Source of the DNA: Perlabentimonas sp964490015
Lineage (GTDB): Bacteria > Bacteroidota > Bacteroidia > Bacteroidales > Tenuifilaceae
Assembly: GCA_964490015.1 (NCBI GenBank)
Contig: CAZBBA010000017.1
Span: forward strand, 1-64,000
DNA length: 64,000 bases
Reading direction: 5' to 3'
The notes beneath the pieces are model-generated. The model was given only the letters and a program-made list of their open reading frames with translations, did not search any database and was not told the origin of the DNA. How positions within the stretch are numbered: position 1 is the first letter of the stretch; each line of letters begins with the position of its first letter. Made by a program: the position numbers and the translations under genes. Of this stretch, positions 62,471 to 64,000 are shown piece after piece.

Positions 62471-64000
62471 AATAAAAGAAACCACACGATTGTTGGGGGC
62501 AATTACTCTAGCAATCCTCCATTTTGCATGCGAAAAGGAGGAGACTGCTCCCAAAGTTCAAACCGTAAGCGCAGTGGCAACCTCCTCTACTCAGTTCGAA
62601 GCCAAGGCTAGCCTTATTGAGAGGGGAACTCTTGAAATAATTGACTATGGGTTTATTTATTCCACCTGGGAGTACTGCCTTATGGGACAATGTGAACCTC
62701 AAGCCCACTCAATTGAGGGTAAAATCTCTGGTAGTTTTTCTGCCACTATGCCTTACAGTAGTTCCAACAATCAATATTTCGTTAGAGCATACGTAACAAA
62801 CTCAAAGGGAACTGTTTATGGCGATATAGTATCGTTTCAAGCCATCCAGCCTACTGTAAGTACAATTGAGCCGTTAGTTGCATCTGTTGGAGATATTGTT
62901 GTGATTAAAGGCGAGAACTTTTCCACCACCATAAGCGAAATTTCTGTTCGATTTAACTATACCGATGCCCAAGTTTTAAGTGCTAGTAATACAGAGATAA
63001 GGGTTAAGGTACCTGACCTAAATAGCTACTCCTTTTCAAGCATAAACATTAGTATAAATATTGGAGTACGTTATTTTACAATTCAAAACTTTAAACTTGT
63101 CCCAAAATTTTTCGACTTTTCACCGAAGAATGGCACGTGGGGAACTATTATTATAGTAAATACGGAAGGATTCTACTCATCGTGGGGAACAAATTTCAAA
63201 GTTTATCTTAATGATATTCAATGCAGCCCCTATGACTATTCGAGCAGTTACGTAAAATTTCAGGTTCCATACACTAATGTCTCCGAAAGTTCTAAAGTAA
63301 GAATTTCTCACTCAGGTGTTGAGTACATACTCGAAGGGGAGTTCACCATGGATAAAGTGAAAATCGAATCTCTTAGCAATTCTAAGGCAATAATAAATGA
63401 ATCGATAACAATAAACGGTGAAAATTTTTTCCCTTACAACTACTATTACAACAATGGATGGGTAAAGATTGGAGAAGTAGAAGCTCAAATTACCTCATCA
63501 AGTTCATCTCAAATAAACATTATTATTCCTCCTGACTTATCCCCCGGAGTTTACGCCGTTACCGTATCGAATGGTCATAGTACCGATATACTTGAGGATG
63601 CCCTGGAGGTGATTGTGCCAGAGGTAACCGATTTTTGGCCCAAGGAAGTTTACAGTTTTCAGGAGATAACTATTTCCGGCAGGGGTTTTTCAGAGAATGC
63701 ATACATGTATGTTGAGCATAACTATTCCTCGTGGGGTATACAGCGAGTTGACTACAATACAATTAAATTTAATGTTCCAAGTTTAACTCAAGGGGGCGAT
63801 TATTTATTTTCCTTAGTCATAAACGATAAGAATATTCCTTTCCCACAAGAGATTAAGGTTATACCATCGATTATTGAGAGTTTTACACCAACCGAGGGGG
63901 TGCCAGGCACTTTAGTAGAAATTAGGGGCAAAGGTCTACCCTACAGCTACTACACTCCTATTTACTTTGGAACGACACCCGCCCATAAAGTTAGCCTTAC
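62460..64000 (+). CDS. IPT/TIG-repeat surface lipoprotein, partial at right edge
   Basis: The frame from the ATG at 62460 is open to the end of the window (513 codons). It starts with a lipoprotein-like signal (MYSRIKETTRLLGAITLAIL, then HFACEKEE): the Cys is followed by acidic/lysine residues, as in Bacteroidota surface-export signals. After an N-terminal region come several immunoglobulin-like IPT/TIG units, each with the pattern VGDIVVIKGENFSTTISEIS, NESITINGENFFPYN, YSFQEITISGRGFSENAYMY and VPGTLVEIRGKGL. Such proteins act in surface binding of polysaccharide or protein; the ligand is unknown. It overlaps the preceding barrel gene by 11 bases. Confidence 0.88.
   Translation, partial: MYSRIKETTRLLGAITLAILHFACEKEETAPKVQTVSAVATSSTQFEAKASLIERGTLEIIDYGFIYSTWEYCLMGQCEPQAHSIEGKISGSFSATMPYSSSNNQYFVRAYVTNSKGTVYGDIVSFQAIQPTVSTIEPLVASVGDIVVIKGENFSTTISEISVRFNYTDAQVLSASNTEIRVKVPDLNSYSFSSINISINIGVRYFTIQNFKLVPKFFDFSPKNGTWGTIIIVNTEGFYSSWGTNFKVYLNDIQCSPYDYSSSYVKFQVPYTNVSESSKVRISHSGVEYILEGEFTMDKVKIESLSNSKAIINESITINGENFFPYNYYYNNGWVKIGEVEAQITSSSSSQINIIIPPDLSPGVYAVTVSNGHSTDILEDALEVIVPEVTDFWPKEVYSFQEITISGRGFSENAYMYVEHNYSSWGIQRVDYNTIKFNVPSLTQGGDYLFSLVINDKNIPFPQEIKVIPSIIESFTPTEGVPGTLVEIRGKGLPYSYYTPIYFGTTPAHKVSL

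Noticed and set aside
1..64000. CRISPR arrays, rRNA operons, classical insertion sequences or prophage genes
   Set aside because: No regularly spaced direct repeats, rRNA-like sequence, transposase or phage structural gene was found.

Overview
The window looks like the chromosome of a free-living Bacteroidota (Bacteroidales-type) bacterium. Supporting signs are many TTG-N18-20-TAnnTTTG promoters (the Bacteroidota housekeeping pattern), outer-membrane beta-barrels and a PorV/PorQ-like protein, an ECF sigma factor beside a TonB-family protein, many FtsX/MacB-type ABC permeases, and a two-subunit methylmalonyl-CoA mutase. I cannot name a species from sequence alone.

Layout. 1-6477 (minus): purH-mreB-mreC-mreD-mrdA-rodA, a cell-elongation operon headed by a purine gene; rodA runs off the left edge from a GTG start. 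6689-7954: a MacB-like permease. 7951-13123 (minus): a tightly packed run purE - PorQ-like barrel - exported helix-hairpin-helix/barrel protein - MscS channel - rsmA. 13206-14869: plsC and a small exported protein. 14935-18518: ECF sigma factor and a zinc-finger anti-sigma/TonB fusion, divergent from a von Willebrand A protein. 18652-25849: PPK2 kinase, a barrel, aminotransferase, glycosyltransferase, an isolated OppC-like permease, upp, radC and rpsT, then tRNA-Glu. 26041-28542: a barrel, a GNAT acetyltransferase and mpl.

28628-47541 is the most distinctive part. Two parallel histidine kinase/NtrC-type regulator pairs each lie divergent from FtsX-type ABC permease genes. The first faces a single permease (31693-34014), with 22-bp tandem repeats between them. 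The second faces an ATPase plus three large permeases (38994-47541), and a good sigma-54 -24/-12 element lies just upstream of the ATPase. A calcium-motif outer-membrane protein sits between the modules. The three consecutive permease genes each end in a near-identical 3' region followed by a 97-bp structured tail. Each tail ends in a second, out-of-frame copy of the permease C-terminal ALRYE-stop.

47694-55089: TonB-dependent receptor, cytochrome c/PQQ-type sugar dehydrogenase lipoprotein, BrkB/YihY membrane protein, beta-propeller lipoprotein and a flippase-like membrane protein. 55287-59759: mutA and mutB, separated by a GxxExxY (PD-(D/E)XK-like) gene enclosed in 26-bp imperfect terminal inverted repeats, which looks like a small mobile cassette that landed exactly after the mutA stop. 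59891-61123: an OFA-type MFS transporter. 61739-64000: a barrel protein and a partial IPT/TIG-repeat lipoprotein that overlaps its end and runs off the right edge.

Best candidates for something undescribed: the GxxExxY cassette in the mutAB operon, the 97-bp permease tails, and the paired sigma-54 regulated FtsX modules.
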